DNA of 64,000 bases from Campylobacter geochelonis (GTDB taxonomy: Bacteria > Campylobacterota > Campylobacteria > Campylobacterales > Campylobacteraceae). Positions 35,141 through 44,182 of the stretch are shown here, in pieces. Each line of letters opens with the position of its first letter. Position 1 is the stretch's first letter. The position numbers were made by a program, and so were the translations under genes. The stretch spans positions 496,001-560,000 of the forward strand of contig NZ_CP053844.1 of the NCBI RefSeq assembly GCF_013201685.1, in the 5' to 3' direction. The notes beneath the pieces are model-generated. The model was not told the DNA's origin. It was given only the letters and a program-made list of their open reading frames with translations, and made no database searches.

Positions 35141-35887
35141 CATACGCTCTATTCAAGCAAATATAACACATATAAATTTCAATTTTCTAATTTTTATGTA
35201 AAAGTAAGGAGCTTTGTATAGACAGACAACAACATATAATCAATCAAAGCGTGGATTATAGCAGTCACAAAACCATTGTATGATGTTTGGCGCTTTGCTA
35301 AGCAAAATATCATATAAACAAGCCAAGCTTTAATGCAACGTATCTTTCTTAGCGTTGTGAACTAAGAAAAATTTCATATAAACAAGCTTAAATTTCAACG
35401 ATATTTTTACTTCAAACATTAGCTATTTTAAGTATTTAGGATGTTTTAAGTGTCATCAAATAGCGTTAAGCTCTTTATATTAGGATAAAATCTACACCGT
35501 GTGGATATTTAGCTTAATAAAGGCGTATTAAAACGAGAGCATGAAGCTCTAAAATCTATATTTAGGGGGGTTAAAAAATATTCGCCAAATTTACCACTCA
35601 TATTCTAAATGCACCTACACACAAAGCAAAATTTAAACCATTAAAAATTTAAGTAAGCTAAAAATTTCCACTAAAGATAACAAAACTAAAATTTAAACTA
35701 AACATAAATTTAAAAAAAGTAAAATTTATATAAATTTTTTAAGCGTAAAATAGCAAATTTTAACTACAAACCAAACGCTCATCTAAAACGCAAAATTCGC
35801 CTAGTCTAAATTTTGCAAAACCTTTCAAAACTATCTTTAAAACAGAAATTTTTGCCAAAAACAGCGAGCTTTTAACCAAACGCACAT
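34969..35887. other. gene-free remnant region with two hairpin-plus-repeat units
   Basis: Apart from the integrase fragment, no credible gene is seen here. Two similar units occur: a hairpin (tttgct-a-agcaaa near 35294-35306, ttcttag/ctaagaa near 35345-35368), each followed within a few bases by the 14-base repeat tcatataaacaagc (35310-35323 and 35374-35387). A weaker hairpin agagc/gctct lies near 35538-35552. The sequence from 35590 is AT-rich and empty up to the GntR-family gene end. Confidence 0.6.
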
Positions 35888-36532
35888 TTAAGCATTGATT
35901 GCATCTTCTAAAATATCCCTAGTTTTCATAGTATGATTTGAGTTTAGTTCTATTAAAAGCCCTTCATCGCGACTTTTATATGCATTTATGATGGCTAAAT
36001 GCTCATCATCTGAAAGTGCGATATGGTCTTGTTTGTGCATCAAAGTTATCGTTATATAAGGAATCGATGAGATTAGCAGGTTTTGCACGATATCATAAAG
36101 CTTACTATCGCTTTCGACTTCCCAAAAAGTGCTATGAAAGGCTGAATTTAGTATAGCCCAATCATAAGGATTTGTGCATTTATCGATATCATTTTGTATC
36201 GAAATAGCCTTTTTTAAGTATATTTCATCAAATTTTTCAAGCGAGCGTTTTATCAAAATCGGCTCTAACATCAGCCGTATATCATAGATGTCTTTTGCAT
36301 CTTTATAGCTTAAGTTTTTTACCACCGCGCCACGATAAGCATCAAAGTTTACAAGCCCTTGCGCTGATAAAATTTTGATTGCCTCTCTAACTGGCGTTGC
36401 GCTAACGCTTAAAAGCTCCGAAATTTCATCTTGTTTTAGCCTTGTTCCGCCAGGAATTTTACCAAGCAAGATATCTTTTCTTAAAGAGTCTGAGACAAAT
36501 TCTGCCATTGTTTTTGGTTTGTTTAAATTCAT
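35888..36532 (-). CDS. GntR-family (FadR subfamily) transcriptional regulator
   Basis: A 214-residue regulator. The N-terminal winged helix (about residues 8-75) contains LRKDILLGKIPGGTRLKQDEISELLSVSATPVREAIKILSAQGLV. The C-terminal helical FCD ligand domain includes DIYDIRLMLEPILI and the His-bearing SAFHSTFWE and HLAIINAY, which bind metal in this subfamily. FadR-type regulators usually sense small carboxylates or amino-acid catabolites. It lies 32 bases after the asparaginase gene on the same strand, so it probably shares its transcript and may control it and the divergent permease. Confidence 0.88.
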   Translation of the reverse strand: MNLNKPKTMAEFVSDSLRKDILLGKIPGGTRLKQDEISELLSVSATPVREAIKILSAQGLVNFDAYRGAVVKNLSYKDAKDIYDIRLMLEPILIKRSLEKFDEIYLKKAISIQNDIDKCTNPYDWAILNSAFHSTFWEVESDSKLYDIVQNLLISSIPYITITLMHKQDHIALSDDEHLAIINAYKSRDEGLLIELNSNHTMKTRDILEDAINA

Positions 36533-36564
36533 AAAACGCTCACTAAATTTAAATTTTTATAATT

Positions 36565-37539
36565 TTAAATCTTATCAAAAGTTTCTAAAATTTCAGCTTT
36601 TGACTTGCCATTTGCTAAAAGCACGATAAGCAAAAGTCGTGATTGCAAAGGATTTAGCCAACCACTCATTATACAACCACTCTCTTGAAGCGTGATTTCA
36701 GAACCGTAGTATCCATAAGTTTTTTTAGCTATCACGCCACTTCCGGTTCGTGAGCTTATCACAACTGGAAATTTTAAACTCTCTATAACTTTCATGCTAT
36801 CGATTGAGACATGCCCAGCGCCAAAAGAGGCTACGACAACGCCATTAAATTTAGCATCTTCTAGTAGTTTAAGCTCACATCCGCACTCACCCATATAGCT
36901 AGTTACTATAGAAACTTTTGGCAAAACCCCGCTTGGCGCTTTAAAAATCACTCTTTTTGAAGCTAAATTTATGTATTTTACTTCATCTTCGGCGATAACG
37001 CCTTGAATTCCAGCATTTATCGATACAAAGGTTTCAAGTGCGAAAGTGTTACTTTTATGCACCCATCTAGCTGAGTGAATCGTGTTGTTAAATACTACTA
37101 AAACGCCTCTGTTGTGGCTGTTTTTATCAAGTGCGGTTAAAACGCTTGCGTAGATATTTCCCGCTCCATCGCTACTTATTTGATCTGGGTTTCTCATAGC
37201 ACCAGTTATAACTAGAGGTTTTTGCTCATCCCAAAGTAAATTTAGTAAAAACGCACTCTCTTCAAGCGAGTCGGTTCCTTGAGTGATGACAACGCCATCC
37301 GCGCCATTTTCAACCTCTTTTTTTGCCCAGTGATAAACTTCGATTAAATTTTCGACTTTCAAACTTCCGCTAGCTAGTGCAAAGAGTGTTTTGGCTCTGA
37401 AATTAGCCAAATTTGATAGTTTTGGCACGGCTTCTAAAAGTTGCTCAGCTGAAAAGCTTGGTTTTACGCCACCGCCACTGTTTTTAGCGCTCATACAAAT
37501 CGTTCCGCCTAACGCACCTACTGATATCGTTGGTTTCAT
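36565..37539 (-). CDS. L-asparaginase family protein
   Basis: A 324-residue type I/II asparaginase-fold protein that should hydrolyse asparagine (perhaps also glutamine) to aspartate and ammonia. The N-terminal nucleophile Thr lies in VGALGGTICM, the second motif in DGVVITQGTDSLEESAFLL. The usual ATGGT and THGTDT are here ALGGT and TQGTDS, so substrate preference may differ. There is no signal peptide, so it is cytoplasmic, unlike the exported AnsB of C. jejuni. It is divergent from the permease at 37676, with 136 bases between them, and precedes a FadR-type regulator. It may feed aspartate and fumarate to the reductase genes downstream. Confidence 0.85.
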   Translation of the reverse strand: MKPTISVGALGGTICMSAKNSGGGVKPSFSAEQLLEAVPKLSNLANFRAKTLFALASGSLKVENLIEVYHWAKKEVENGADGVVITQGTDSLEESAFLLNLLWDEQKPLVITGAMRNPDQISSDGAGNIYASVLTALDKNSHNRGVLVVFNNTIHSARWVHKSNTFALETFVSINAGIQGVIAEDEVKYINLASKRVIFKAPSGVLPKVSIVTSYMGECGCELKLLEDAKFNGVVVASFGAGHVSIDSMKVIESLKFPVVISSRTGSGVIAKKTYGYYGSEITLQESGCIMSGWLNPLQSRLLLIVLLANGKSKAEILETFDKI

Positions 37540-37675
37540 TTTCTCTCCTTTAAAATATTTTTTTGATTATACCACTTTTTCTCTAAAATTCTATATTAAA
37601 TTTAAAATATTATATATAATATTTTAAATTTAAGGTATAATGCAAAAAAAACAAATTTTTAAAAAAGGAGAAATT

Positions 37676-38953
37676 ATGTTGGTTGCACAATGTTTAATGG
37701 TTTTAACATTACTTTTGATGATTAGTGGTAAGACTCCACTTTACACAACTGCTATTATTGGCTCTGCTATCAGTGCGTTAGCTTCTGGAGTTACGCTAGT
37801 TGCCACAAAAGGCAGCGTATCGCTTGGAAGTTTGATAAATAGTGGCTTAAATCCAGTGCTTGCAGATATGACTGGAATTTTAATGTTTATTGGCTGTATG
37901 CAAGCGGCTGGTTTTATGGATGAAATCATCCGCCACATCATAAGAGTTGGAAACAAGCTAGGCGGTGGTGCAGGTATCGCAACAGCTGGCGGAGTTGCAG
38001 CTGGAGTTATCGGAATGCTAACAGGTTTTACCCAACCAGCAATCACAGCAGTTATCACAGGAAAAGCATCTGTAAAGCTTGGTGTTGATCCAAGCATATC
38101 AGCAGGAATTCACGGTCATGCTGGTATTTTAGGTAATTATGGCGGATTTACCCACCCAACACAAATCGCGGTAGTATCGCTAACAAACATAGGCTTTGGC
38201 TTGATAAATGTCTTTGGCGTGCTAATCTCTTTAAGCGTTTTTGCATTTAGTTTTATAAGGTTAAAACTAATGATGAAAAAAGATGGTAACTTGCTTAGCA
38301 AAGAGCAAATTCTAGCCATAGCAAAAGAGTTTGAAAAAAGCACTTTGAATTTACCTGCGTGGAAGGTTTTTTTGCCATTTGTTGTGTTATTTGTAGGATT
38401 TATATTTGGGTTTCCTATATTTATCTTAGGCGTGGTAAGTGCTGTTTTAACCATTTTGCTTTCTACTTTAAGCTTTAGCAGCGGTGAGCGACATATGCTC
38501 GAAGGTGTCGCTAAAATCGCAACTCCGATTGTCGCTACGATAGGTTTTTTGTTTATGAGTGCGGTGATTAAACATATCGGACTAGCTTCGTTGATAGGCG
38601 ATGTTTTTATGCCGATTTTACAAATCGCACCTTTGCAAAGCATGCTTTTAGTCTCTGCTTTGGCTGGTTTTATAACCCAGTCAAACTCAGCGGCTTTAGC
38701 TATAACTATACCGTTTTTGCAAGCAGCGCTTGGAGTTGAGAGCGTGTCGCCGTTTTTCCTAGCAGTCATGGCAGCTGGTGGAAGTGCGATGATGCAGTAC
38801 TACTTAACAGGCGGACCAGTGGCTGCGCTTGCGACAATCATACCTGTAATTCCCGGTTCAGAGCTTAAAAAAGCAAACAAATTTCAACGACCAGCCATGC
38901 TTTTTGGACTTTTTGTTTTGTTAGTTTTATCTTTTGTGTTTATGATATTTTAA
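37676..38953 (+). CDS. carboxylate/ion-transporter superfamily permease
   Basis: A 425-residue membrane protein with about 11-12 hydrophobic segments and Gly/Ala-rich loops (GGGAGIATAGGVAAGVIGMLTGFTQPAITAV; the second half repeats with FITQSNSAALAITIPFLQ). The two-fold pattern with re-entrant helices is that of the ion transporter superfamily (GntP, DcuC, CitMHS-like). The substrate is not readable; divergent pairing with asparaginase and a FadR regulator suggests an amino acid or dicarboxylate. I chose ATG at 37676 after aaaaaggag. The ORF extends to an ATG at 37640 that has no ribosome site. Confidence 0.75.
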   Translation: MLVAQCLMVLTLLLMISGKTPLYTTAIIGSAISALASGVTLVATKGSVSLGSLINSGLNPVLADMTGILMFIGCMQAAGFMDEIIRHIIRVGNKLGGGAGIATAGGVAAGVIGMLTGFTQPAITAVITGKASVKLGVDPSISAGIHGHAGILGNYGGFTHPTQIAVVSLTNIGFGLINVFGVLISLSVFAFSFIRLKLMMKKDGNLLSKEQILAIAKEFEKSTLNLPAWKVFLPFVVLFVGFIFGFPIFILGVVSAVLTILLSTLSFSSGERHMLEGVAKIATPIVATIGFLFMSAVIKHIGLASLIGDVFMPILQIAPLQSMLLVSALAGFITQSNSAALAITIPFLQAALGVESVSPFFLAVMAAGGSAMMQYYLTGGPVAALATIIPVIPGSELKKANKFQRPAMLFGLFVLLVLSFVFMIF

Positions 38954-39255
38954 CTGTTTGGCGTGAATTTGGATAAATTTGCGCCAAATTTAGCTGCTTA
39001 TTTTCCTAAAACTGCACGCTGGTTTAGAAATCAAAATAAATTTGGTAAATTTTAATAAATTTGATTATAATTTTACCTTGTTGGAAATTTTATAAATTGA
39101 TTTTAAATTTACTAAATTTATAAGTTGAAATTAAAAAATGGTGGGTTTATGGAGAGTTTTGATAAATTTTTCGTTGTTAAATTTAGTTTTTTAACCTGTT
39201 TTGCAAGTGATTTTAAAAAAAATTTCAAATTTAAGGCAGATTTGGTAAGCAAAAG
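38954..39255. other. intergenic region with terminator-like hairpin
   Basis: tttggcg (38957-38963) pairs with cgccaaa (38982-38988) just after the permease stop and may end that transcript. The remaining 260 bases up to the AraC-type gene are AT-rich with no gene. Repeated aaatttataaat-like words are the only structure. Confidence 0.5.
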
Positions 39256-41145
39256 ATGAAAATACTAAGTAAATTTAAAGATGTTTTTCAAATCAGCACA
39301 AAGCAGTTTATCATCGCTTGTAGCGTTGTTTTGCTATTTATCATCACAAATTATGCGTTTAACTATTCACTTTTAAATCAAAATTTAAAAGCTTATGAGC
39401 AAGGAATTTTTAGCAGAGTTCAAACCAAAATTCAAGATTGGACGGCGAGTAATTTCCTAAATGTCGATAATATGGCAAATTTATTAGAGCATAGCGAGAT
39501 AAATTCAAAAGCCGAGCTTGATAATGCGCTTTATAAAATTCAGAAAAACTCAAATTTCCCATATTTGATTTTAGGGCTTGAAGATGGGACATTTTACATC
39601 TCAGATCGCGATTTTATCACGCCTCATCACTACACACCAGTTACGCGCGATTGGTTTATCGATACAATGAGAGCTCAAAAAACTATCGCAACAAAGCCCT
39701 ATTTTAGTATGCGTCTTGGGCTTAGAAGCGTTTCGATTTGCACGCCTATAACGGTGCTTGGCGAAAAAGGCGTTTTTTGTGGGGGACAGCCGTTTTTGTT
39801 TATCAGAAGTTATTTTTCTGAATATAAGGTTTTGTATGACAAAAATCTCTTTTTAGTCGATGGTGGCGGTGAAATACTTGGAAAAGTGGGAAATTTAAGC
39901 ACTGATAAACTAAATATAAAAGATCCAAACTACGTATCTTTTGCTATTAAAAATACAAATTGGCACATTGTTTTTGAGAAAAACCGCGAAATTTACAGCT
40001 CGATTTTAGATAAATTTTTTATCACAAATTTGGCATTTTATCTAGCATTTATCTTGATATTTTTTCTAACAAATATCTTTTGGTATCATCAAAACAAAAA
40101 GCGAAGCAAAGAGATAGCCACGCAAAGTAGCCTTATAAAGGATATTTTGATTAAACGAAAAGATAGTGTTTTGATAACGACTGATGCGAGTTTTAATATA
40201 ATAAACTCAGATATGGAAAACTTTTTTGATATCTCAAAGAGTGGAAATTTTATAGAAAATGTTAAAAACTCAAAATTTTTAGATGATGAAACAAAACAAG
40301 AAATCGAGCTAAAACTCGATAAAATCGTGCTTTTAGAAATGAGTGATTATCTAAATGCTAGGATTGAGACTATAAATTTTTTAATCACTTTTGGCGTTTT
40401 AAAAGCAGAAAGCGAGCGAACTATCACGATTTTATTTCAAGATATTAGCTATCTAAGTCAAAGTATTTCGCCAAACAACAACACTTCTATGGATAAAATC
40501 CTTATTTTTATAAGGCAGAATTTAGATGATGAGGATTTATGTATCGATAAGCTGTCTAAAATTAGCGGATATTCAAAATTTCATTTTCAACGAATGTTTA
40601 AAAACTATGTTGGTAAAAATTTAGTTAGCTATCTTAGAGAACTCAGACTTGAGCGGGCTGCCTTTTTGCTTAAATTTAGTCAAAAAAGAGTTCAAGATAT
40701 AGCGATAAATTGTGGGTTTAAACATACAGAAACCTTTAACCGTGCATTTTTCAAACACTACAACCTAACTCCAAGCAAGTATAAAGAGCAAATTTTAGAA
40801 AATAACATAAATTTAGTCTATGATGAAATCGTCTTAGAAGATACAAACATCCAGATAACTTTTAGTGAGCCAACAAGTGATGATAGGGTTTATTATCTAA
40901 ATGATAATATCTTTGGAAAAATTTACTATGCTACAAAAACTGATGAAGAAACTAGCAATAAATTTAGCAAAGGCAGATATATAAGAGTAAATTTTAAACT
41001 TACAAATGCAGAACTATCAAAAATCATAGAAAAAATTTACCTTGTTTTTTACGATGAAAACATTTTTACAGATGAAATTCCTACAATCTTTTACACTAAA
41101 AATAATTTACAAAATATAGATTATATCTATATGAGAATTTCATAA
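39256..41145 (+). CDS. membrane-anchored Cache-AraC transcriptional regulator
   Basis: A 629-residue one-component sensor. A transmembrane helix (about 16-36) is followed by a periplasmic Cache-like domain (about 45-245) with ILGLEDGTFYISD and VTRDWFIDTMRAQKT. A second helix lies at 253-275. A cytoplasmic linker with a possible PAS-like fold comes next, then an AraC double HTH at about 412-513 (LSKISGYSKFHFQRMFKNYVG and VQDIAINCGFKHTETFNRAFFKHY). The last 115 residues resemble a GyrI-type effector domain. It presumably senses a periplasmic ligand, perhaps the reductase substrate, and activates the fcc-like operon that starts 136 bases downstream. The start is ATG at 39256. Confidence 0.85.
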   Translation: MKILSKFKDVFQISTKQFIIACSVVLLFIITNYAFNYSLLNQNLKAYEQGIFSRVQTKIQDWTASNFLNVDNMANLLEHSEINSKAELDNALYKIQKNSNFPYLILGLEDGTFYISDRDFITPHHYTPVTRDWFIDTMRAQKTIATKPYFSMRLGLRSVSICTPITVLGEKGVFCGGQPFLFIRSYFSEYKVLYDKNLFLVDGGGEILGKVGNLSTDKLNIKDPNYVSFAIKNTNWHIVFEKNREIYSSILDKFFITNLAFYLAFILIFFLTNIFWYHQNKKRSKEIATQSSLIKDILIKRKDSVLITTDASFNIINSDMENFFDISKSGNFIENVKNSKFLDDETKQEIELKLDKIVLLEMSDYLNARIETINFLITFGVLKAESERTITILFQDISYLSQSISPNNNTSMDKILIFIRQNLDDEDLCIDKLSKISGYSKFHFQRMFKNYVGKNLVSYLRELRLERAAFLLKFSQKRVQDIAINCGFKHTETFNRAFFKHYNLTPSKYKEQILENNINLVYDEIVLEDTNIQITFSEPTSDDRVYYLNDNIFGKIYYATKTDEETSNKFSKGRYIRVNFKLTNAELSKIIEKIYLVFYDENIFTDEIPTIFYTKNNLQNIDYIYMRIS

Positions 41146-41172
41146 TCCCCATTATAAGGCTTATAACACAAC

Positions 41173-41218
41173 TTTTGATAAAAAATGCTTTTAGTAAATT
41201 TAGCACTTTTTATCAAAA
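41173..41218. terminator. long hairpin between the regulator and the fcc-like operon
   Basis: ttttgataaaaaatgc (41173-41188) pairs with gcactttttatcaaaa (41203-41218), one mismatch in 16, loop of 14 bases. It probably ends the regulator transcript; T/A-runs at both sides allow use from either strand. Confidence 0.7.
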
Positions 41219-41281
41219 AACTTCTCTAATTTAATGCTATGATTTCGTGTGTTTAAAATCAGTTTAAAAAGGAGTAGACTT

Positions 41282-42859
41282 ATGTTTGATAACGATAGAC
41301 GAAAAGCACTTAAAACGATAACCTGTTGTTCAGCTGCATTAATGTTACCTACTATGTCTTTTGGCAAAATCAATGAAAAAGATGTGCCGCAGTGGGATGA
41401 GTATTTTGATGCTATAGTAGTTGGAAGCGGTTTTGCTGGTAGTGCGGCTATGCTTAGCTTATATGATCATGGTGTAAAAGGCACTGTTATGATTGACAAG
41501 ATGCCATATCTTGGCGGAAATTCAGCTTATAGCGGAGGTTCGATTGCTGTTTCTGGTTCGCCAGATCAAAAAAGAGAGGGTATTAAAGATAGCCATGAAT
41601 TGCATATAAAAGATACACTAAAAAGTGGGCATAACCTAAATGATGTTGAGCTTGTTACTATAATGATAGATGATAGCCCTAGAATTTATGATTGGCTTGA
41701 AAAAAGTGGTGTTAAATTTAAAAACGTCGGCAGAAGTGGCGGACACTCAGTTAGAAGATCTCACGCAACCGGTTCAGGAAGCTATATCACTCGTCCTCTT
41801 CAAAAAAAGATTGAAAAAGAGGGTGGCGATATAAGAACTCGCGTTATCATGGACGAGATGGTTTATAATGATAAAGGCGAGGTTGTTGGTATAAAGGTTC
41901 GTGAAAAATATCAATTTAACTTTGAACGCGGCTTTGATGAAAATGATAACAAAAGCGGTCAAGTTCGCTACTATAGAGCATATGGTGGAGTTATCGTAGC
42001 AACTGGTGGTTGGGGCGCGGATTTAAAATTCCGTCAAGAGATGGATCCATCACTTCGCCCAGATGTTTTAACTACAAACCACTTAGGAGCGACTGGCTAT
42101 ACTATAGAAAGACTTATGAAAGATGATATCAAAGTTGTAGATATGCAGTATATCCAAAGTATGCACGTAACTAGTCAAGATGAGGGCGGTTTTGGACTTG
42201 GATATCGTTGGATTACTAAAGCTTATGTTTATGGCATGATGGTAAATCCAAAAACCGGTCTAAGATTTGTAAACGAAATCACAGATAGAAAACAAGGTTC
42301 AGACGCTATTTTAGCGATGAATGAAGATGGCAAAAACCCGCCAGTTGTTATCATGGATATCGATGGCACAAAAACTGTTGATATAGCTGAACTTCAAAGA
42401 GGTATGATGGTCGATGCTGTTAAGCAGTTTGAAACTATGGATGAGTTAATCGACTACTACCACATAAACAAAAAGCCATTTTTAGAGCAACTCAAACGAT
42501 ACAACAGCTTTGTTGATGCGGCTTCAAAAGATCCAAACTATCGTGATCCAGAATTTGGTAGAAACTTTTCGGAGTATCGTGGTAAATTTATCAAAGTTGA
42601 AAAACCACCATTTTTTGCAGCTCGTCCAGGACCAAAAGTTCACCACTGTATGGGTGGCATAAAAACTACAAAAGATTGCGAAGTTTACAACAACGAGATG
42701 CAAATCGTGCCAGGATTTTACGCGTGTGGCGAAGTGACTGGTGGAAGACATGGATATAACAGACTTGGCTCAAATGCGGTTCTTGACTGTTGTGTTTATG
42801 GAGAAAGAGCAGGGGCGGCGTTGGCTAAACGATACGATGAGTTAAGGAGTAGAGCATGA
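41282..42859 (+). CDS. Tat-exported flavocytochrome c-type reductase flavoprotein (FccA-like)
   Basis: A 525-residue periplasmic flavoprotein of the fumarate/methacrylate/urocanate reductase group. It starts at ATG 41282 after aaaaggag. The Tat-type signal is NDRRKALKTITCCSAALMLPTMSFG. FAD-binding VVGSGFAGSAA (about 46-56) and the GGNSAYSGGSIAVS cap, RFVNEITDR with the probable acid Arg, VHHCMGGI and GEVTGGRHGYNRLGSNAVLDC are all present. No CXXCH occurs, so haem is supplied by the next genes, as in Wolinella FccABC. Which unsaturated acid it reduces cannot be told. It leads the fcc-like operon and overlaps the cytochrome gene by 4 bases. Confidence 0.87.
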   Translation: MFDNDRRKALKTITCCSAALMLPTMSFGKINEKDVPQWDEYFDAIVVGSGFAGSAAMLSLYDHGVKGTVMIDKMPYLGGNSAYSGGSIAVSGSPDQKREGIKDSHELHIKDTLKSGHNLNDVELVTIMIDDSPRIYDWLEKSGVKFKNVGRSGGHSVRRSHATGSGSYITRPLQKKIEKEGGDIRTRVIMDEMVYNDKGEVVGIKVREKYQFNFERGFDENDNKSGQVRYYRAYGGVIVATGGWGADLKFRQEMDPSLRPDVLTTNHLGATGYTIERLMKDDIKVVDMQYIQSMHVTSQDEGGFGLGYRWITKAYVYGMMVNPKTGLRFVNEITDRKQGSDAILAMNEDGKNPPVVIMDIDGTKTVDIAELQRGMMVDAVKQFETMDELIDYYHINKKPFLEQLKRYNSFVDAASKDPNYRDPEFGRNFSEYRGKFIKVEKPPFFAARPGPKVHHCMGGIKTTKDCEVYNNEMQIVPGFYACGEVTGGRHGYNRLGSNAVLDCCVYGERAGAALAKRYDELRSRA

Positions 42860-43281
42860 AAAAGCTGATTTTAATGATGATATTTGCCTGTAGTGTCGCG
42901 TTTGGGTTTGATAGTAACTCAAGCATAATGGAAGTTTTACGCAACTCAAAAGGCGAGGTTGTGACTGATTTTAGCTCTAAGGCATTTCCAATCAAAGGAA
43001 TTCACAAAAAACTAGATTTAAAATGTACCGATTGTCACCTTGAAAAAGATGAAAAAGACTACTCAAGCGCTATGCAAACAAGTTGTTTACAATGTCATGA
43101 AAGCTATCCAAAACTTCGCGAGTATACAGGTGGTTTAGGACACGATCATAACATCCATGAAGGTCCACACTATGAGGCACTTGACTGTGATAACTGCCAC
43201 AAAACACATGATGAAAAACCTGTGAATATGTGCGCAAGATGTCATAACCAAGAATCTATGTTAAAACTGATAGTTAAGTAA
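42856..43281 (+). CDS. periplasmic tetrahaem cytochrome c (FccB-like)
   Basis: A 141-residue exported cytochrome with a signal peptide of about 17 residues (KKLILMMIFACSVAFGF). Four CXXCH haem sites are seen: CTDCH, CLQCH, CDNCH and CARCH. Extra histidines (GHDHNIHEGPHYEA, CHKTHDE) can be axial ligands. It matches the small tetrahaem domain of Shewanella flavocytochrome c, here as a separate subunit that should dock to the flavoprotein. The start overlaps the flavoprotein stop (ATGA); the next gene follows 10 bases on. Confidence 0.9.
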   Translation: MKKLILMMIFACSVAFGFDSNSSIMEVLRNSKGEVVTDFSSKAFPIKGIHKKLDLKCTDCHLEKDEKDYSSAMQTSCLQCHESYPKLREYTGGLGHDHNIHEGPHYEALDCDNCHKTHDEKPVNMCARCHNQESMLKLIVK

Positions 43282-43291
43282 GGAGAGCAAG

Positions 43292-43903
43292 ATGAAAAAG
43301 ACAATATATATAATTGTGATAACAGCTATCGTAGTTTTAATAGTAACTTATGGTGGATTTAAAGTAGTTCATGCTACTGGTAAGGCGCCATTTTGCGGAA
43401 GTTGCCACGAATGGGATGGAGCTATAGCACAAACAAATTTAGCCGATACAGTTCATGGACCAAGCAACCCAAAAGGCGTAGTTGTAACTTGTACAGACTG
43501 CCACTTACCTCATGATAGCATAGCTGGATATCTTTTTACTAAGGCTAAAAATGGCATATCTGAGGGAATCACGACCTTTATAACTGGCGATCCCGCTAAG
43601 AAAGATTGGTTAGCAAACCGCGAGCATGCAAGAGCAAACTATACTTTTGATAGTTCATGTATGAGATGTCATGAGAACGCATTTAGTGGAGTTGATGGAA
43701 ACAAAACATCTGAGATTTCACAAATGCACGCTAAATACATCGAGTTTAAAGGCACTAGTGAGGCTATGAAATGTACTGATTGTCATATGCACGTAGGTCA
43801 TAAAGATCTTGGAAAAACACTTTTTGATATCAAAGACACTAAACCAAAAACTTGGGAAGAGTGGGATATACAAAGAGCTAAAATGTTAAAAGAGAAGAAA
43901 TAG
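43292..43903 (+). CDS. NapC/NirT-type tetrahaem quinol dehydrogenase (FccC-like)
   Basis: A 203-residue membrane-anchored cytochrome. One N-terminal helix (about residues 4-24, TIYIIVITAIVVLIVTYGGF) is followed by CGSCH, CTDCH, CMRCH and CTDCH haem sites. It is the NapC/NirT/NrfH family that oxidises menaquinol and passes electrons to periplasmic reductases. Together with the two upstream genes it completes a quinol to tetrahaem to flavoprotein chain. The ATG follows aaggagag. A terminator follows the stop. Confidence 0.9.
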   Translation: MKKTIYIIVITAIVVLIVTYGGFKVVHATGKAPFCGSCHEWDGAIAQTNLADTVHGPSNPKGVVVTCTDCHLPHDSIAGYLFTKAKNGISEGITTFITGDPAKKDWLANREHARANYTFDSSCMRCHENAFSGVDGNKTSEISQMHAKYIEFKGTSEAMKCTDCHMHVGHKDLGKTLFDIKDTKPKTWEEWDIQRAKMLKEKK

Positions 43904-43944
43904 TTAAAAGATAAATTTAGATAATCAAGTCTATAAAATCTTTT

Positions 43945-43977
43945 CCCATACCTCACTTTGGGGTATGGGTTGTTTTA
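43945..43977 (+). terminator. terminator of the fcc-like operon
   Basis: cccatacc (43945-43952) pairs with ggtatggg (43962-43969) around a loop of tcactttgg, then ttgtttt. It lies 42 bases after the last cytochrome stop. Confidence 0.8.
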
Positions 43978-44182
43978 AGTATATATTTTTTAAATAATTG
44001 AAGTTTAAATTTAATAAATATAGTTGCTATGTGCAACAGAGTACTTAGTTTTAATTTTTTAAACTTAAATTTAGATAATAATCATTATATAAAGTATAAT
44101 TAAAATTAAAGATATTCTTTATTATGTTTTTTTAAACAAAATATATGTAAAATATTAATAATTTTATTATTAGGTTTTAAAA
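43978..44182. other. very AT-rich spacer ahead of the ATPase gene
   Basis: About 200 bases, almost all A and T, with ttataattaaaatt-like words suggesting a promoter near 44092-44120 but no reliable -35. There is no gene or hairpin of note. The base shift continues into the next gene. Confidence 0.5.

Noticed and set aside
38137-38769. 210-aa open frame on the - strand within the permease
   Set aside because: Antisense shadow of a low-complexity membrane protein gene; no start site and no family resemblance.
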